64,000 nt of DNA from Ruminococcus sp. AM22-13 (GTDB lineage: Bacteria; Bacillota; Clostridia; Lachnospirales; Lachnospiraceae). Positions 62,514 through 64,000 of this stretch are shown here, piece after piece. A model generated the notes under the pieces. That model saw only the letters and a program-made list of their open reading frames with translations. It was not told the origin of the DNA and did not search any database. The position numbers and the translations under genes were made by a program. Where the stretch lies: the NCBI RefSeq assembly GCF_003471165.1, contig NZ_QRIL01000010.1, forward strand, positions 1 through 64,000, in the 5' to 3' direction. The first letter of the stretch is position 1; each line of letters starts with the position of its first letter.

Positions 62514-63640
62514 TTGATTTTAACAGACCTGCTTTTACCGGCAGGGAATTTGACTACATCCGTGATGCAGTGCAGAGAGGAATGCTCTGCGGAGACGGAG
62601 AATATACGAAAAGATGCTCTCAGTGGATGATGGAGCATTTTAATATAAAGCATGTCATGTTAACGACATCATGTACACATGCACTGGAAATGGCAGCACA
62701 CCTTTGTGACATCAAACCGGGAGATGAGGTGATCATGCCGTCTTATACATTTGTGTCAACGGCGGATGCATTTGTGTTAAAGGGAGCGAAGATCGTATTT
62801 GTTGATATCAGACCGGATACAATGAATATTGATGAGAAACTGATCGAGGCAGCAGTCACGGAGAAAACCAAGGTGATCGTGCCGGTTCATTACGCCGGAG
62901 TTGCCTGTGAGATGGATACGATCATGGCAATTGCAAAGAAATATAATCTTAAAGTTGTTGAAGATGCGGCCCAGGGAGTGGACGCCTTTTATAAAGGCAA
63001 AGCGCTTGGTACGATTGGAGATTTTGGCTGTTACAGCTTCCATGAGACAAAGAATTATACTATGGGAGAGGGCGGAGCAATCCTCTTTAATAATGATGAA
63101 TATCAGGAAAAAGCAGAAATTTTGAGGGAAAAAGGCACTGACAGAAGTAAATTTTTCCGGGGACAGGTAGATAAATACCGGTGGATGGACTATGGATCTT
63201 CTTACCTTCCAAGTGAACTGAATGCAGCATATCTGTACGCACAGTTGGAGGAGCGTGAAAAGATTTTCAATAAAAGAATGGAAATCTACAATTATTATAA
63301 TAAAAACCTGGCACATCTTGCAGCTGAGGGCAAGATTGAACAGCCATATGTGCCGGAACAATGTAGCCATAATGCACATATGTACTATATTAAAGTTCGC
63401 GATATCCAGGTAAGAACACGTCTGATCAAGTATCTGAGGGAAAAAGGAATCTGCAGCGTATTCCATTATGTACCGCTTCATTCTGCTCCTGCCGGACAGA
63501 AATTTGGCAGATTTTCCGGGGAAGATGTTTATACTACAAAAGAGAGCGAACGTCTGCTGAGACTGCCGATGTTTTATAATCTGGATATGGAAGATGTGAA
63601 ATATATCACAGATACGATTGCTTCATTCGATGAGTTTTGA
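62510..63640 (+). CDS. wecE: dTDP-4-amino-4,6-dideoxygalactose transaminase (RffA/WecE-like)
   Basis: A 376-residue PLP aminotransferase, the same length as Escherichia coli RffA. It has INFNRP-type start MIDFNRPAFTGREFDYI, TTSCTHALEMAAHLCDIKPGDEVIMPSYTFVSTADAF in the N-terminal half, the Asp/His PLP site VVEDAAQGVDAFYKGKALG and the Schiff-base lysine in SFHETKNYTMGEGGA. The family converts dTDP-4-keto-6-deoxyglucose to the 4-amino sugar (Fuc4N). Upstream dTDP-sugar genes are not in the window. It overlaps the ATP-grasp gene (ATGA). Confidence 0.88.
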   Translation: MIDFNRPAFTGREFDYIRDAVQRGMLCGDGEYTKRCSQWMMEHFNIKHVMLTTSCTHALEMAAHLCDIKPGDEVIMPSYTFVSTADAFVLKGAKIVFVDIRPDTMNIDEKLIEAAVTEKTKVIVPVHYAGVACEMDTIMAIAKKYNLKVVEDAAQGVDAFYKGKALGTIGDFGCYSFHETKNYTMGEGGAILFNNDEYQEKAEILREKGTDRSKFFRGQVDKYRWMDYGSSYLPSELNAAYLYAQLEEREKIFNKRMEIYNYYNKNLAHLAAEGKIEQPYVPEQCSHNAHMYYIKVRDIQVRTRLIKYLREKGICSVFHYVPLHSAPAGQKFGRFSGEDVYTTKESERLLRLPMFYNLDMEDVKYITDTIASFDEF

Positions 63641-63664
63641 TTTTATTCAACAAGAGGATATATT

Positions 63665-64000
63665 ATGAAAAAATGGAAACATTTATGTAAGGCTGCAATT
63701 CTCGCAGGTGTGATCGCAATGACATCTGTACAGATCTGTAGTGCTGCGGAGGTAACGACGCAGACGGATACAACATCTGAAGCGGGCGTACAGAGTGCTG
63801 ATGCGGCAACAGCTCCGGCAACTATTTCAACAAATGAAATTTCCGGCTGGCCGACAGGTCCGGAGATTACATCAGAGACAGGCGTGCTGATGGATGCGGA
63901 CAGCGGAGTCCTTCTGTATAGCAAAGGCGGAGATGAGATTCGTTATCCTGCAAGTATCACGAAGATTATGACGCTGCTGCTTGCTGTGGAGAATTGCTCA
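63665..64000 (+). CDS. D-alanyl-D-alanine carboxypeptidase, cut by window end
   Basis: The first 112 codons of a serine-type D,D-carboxypeptidase (DacA/PBP5 family). A signal peptide (about 1-28, ending CSAAE) is followed by a Thr/Ala-rich stretch and the start of the transpeptidase-like domain (GVLMDADSGVLLYSKGGDE) with the active-site SxxK motif in YPASITKIMT (Ser near residue 97). It trims the terminal D-alanine of wall peptides. AAGAGG lies 8 bases upstream of the ATG; the gene continues beyond 64000. Confidence 0.88.
   Translation, partial: MKKWKHLCKAAILAGVIAMTSVQICSAAEVTTQTDTTSEAGVQSADAATAPATISTNEISGWPTGPEITSETGVLMDADSGVLLYSKGGDEIRYPASITKIMTLLLAVENCS

Overview
The window looks like a chromosomal segment of an anaerobic, spore-forming member of the Lachnospiraceae (Clostridia), possibly Blautia-like. 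The reasons are sporulation and germination genes (gpr, spoIIP, a GerMN lipoprotein), strong AGGAGG ribosome sites, A+T-rich intergenic DNA, an NAD-linked formate dehydrogenase with a sensory [FeFe]-hydrogenase, and the Clostridia-type order holA-rpsT-gpr-spoIIP-lepA-hemW. The species call is inference. I saw no rRNA, tRNA, CRISPR array or prophage.

Layout. 1-5.5 kb is accessory: an insertion-sequence-like end, an esterase, an SPFH-ribbon-helix-helix operon with a paired operator, a 5'-truncated TnpB with its right end, and an AAA ATPase that has lost its nuclease core. 5.6-10.6 kb holds an AgrC/AgrA-like two-component system divergent from a phosphorylation-dead receiver protein and a large secreted protein. 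10.7-12.8 kb has a YdcZ-type membrane protein, comEA and an OmpR-type regulator. 13.3-26.4 kb is a metabolic block: NuoE- and NuoF-like subunits, a cysteine-type formate dehydrogenase, a sensory hydrogenase, a PP2C phosphatase and the molybdenum-cofactor genes moeA, mobB, fdhD, moaA and mobA. 26.5-31.4 kb resumes the regulator/competence theme (histidine kinase, GerMN lipoprotein, comEC). 31.6-35.4 kb is the NAD de novo operon nadB-nadC-niaR-nadA behind a NiaR-like operator. 35.8-43.8 kb is holA, rpsT, gpr, spoIIP, lepA and hemW. It also contains, between spoIIP and lepA, a very short toxin gene with a convergent small RNA, which I read as an Fst-like type I toxin-antitoxin locus. 44-55.5 kb is uvrA (with an SOS box), mreB, recD2, comFC, two unknown membrane proteins, cdaA, cdaR and an HPr protein. 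55.6-64 kb is cell envelope: an L,D-transpeptidase with wall-binding repeats, two half-size EamA transporters, a tightly coupled glycan-modification operon and the start of a D,D-carboxypeptidase.

How the genes fit together. The formate dehydrogenase block encodes the NAD-coupled enzyme, its cofactor assembly and a probable H2/redox-sensing pair. It sits between a response regulator (12.8 kb) and the histidine kinase that is its likely partner (26.5 kb), as if inserted into an older comEA-regulator-kinase-GerMN-comEC string. Several families of short dispersed palindromic repeats occupy the gaps. The most distinctive items are the type I toxin-antitoxin locus at 39.87-40.19 kb, the repeat-borne promoter in front of holA, and the split competence/regulator locus.
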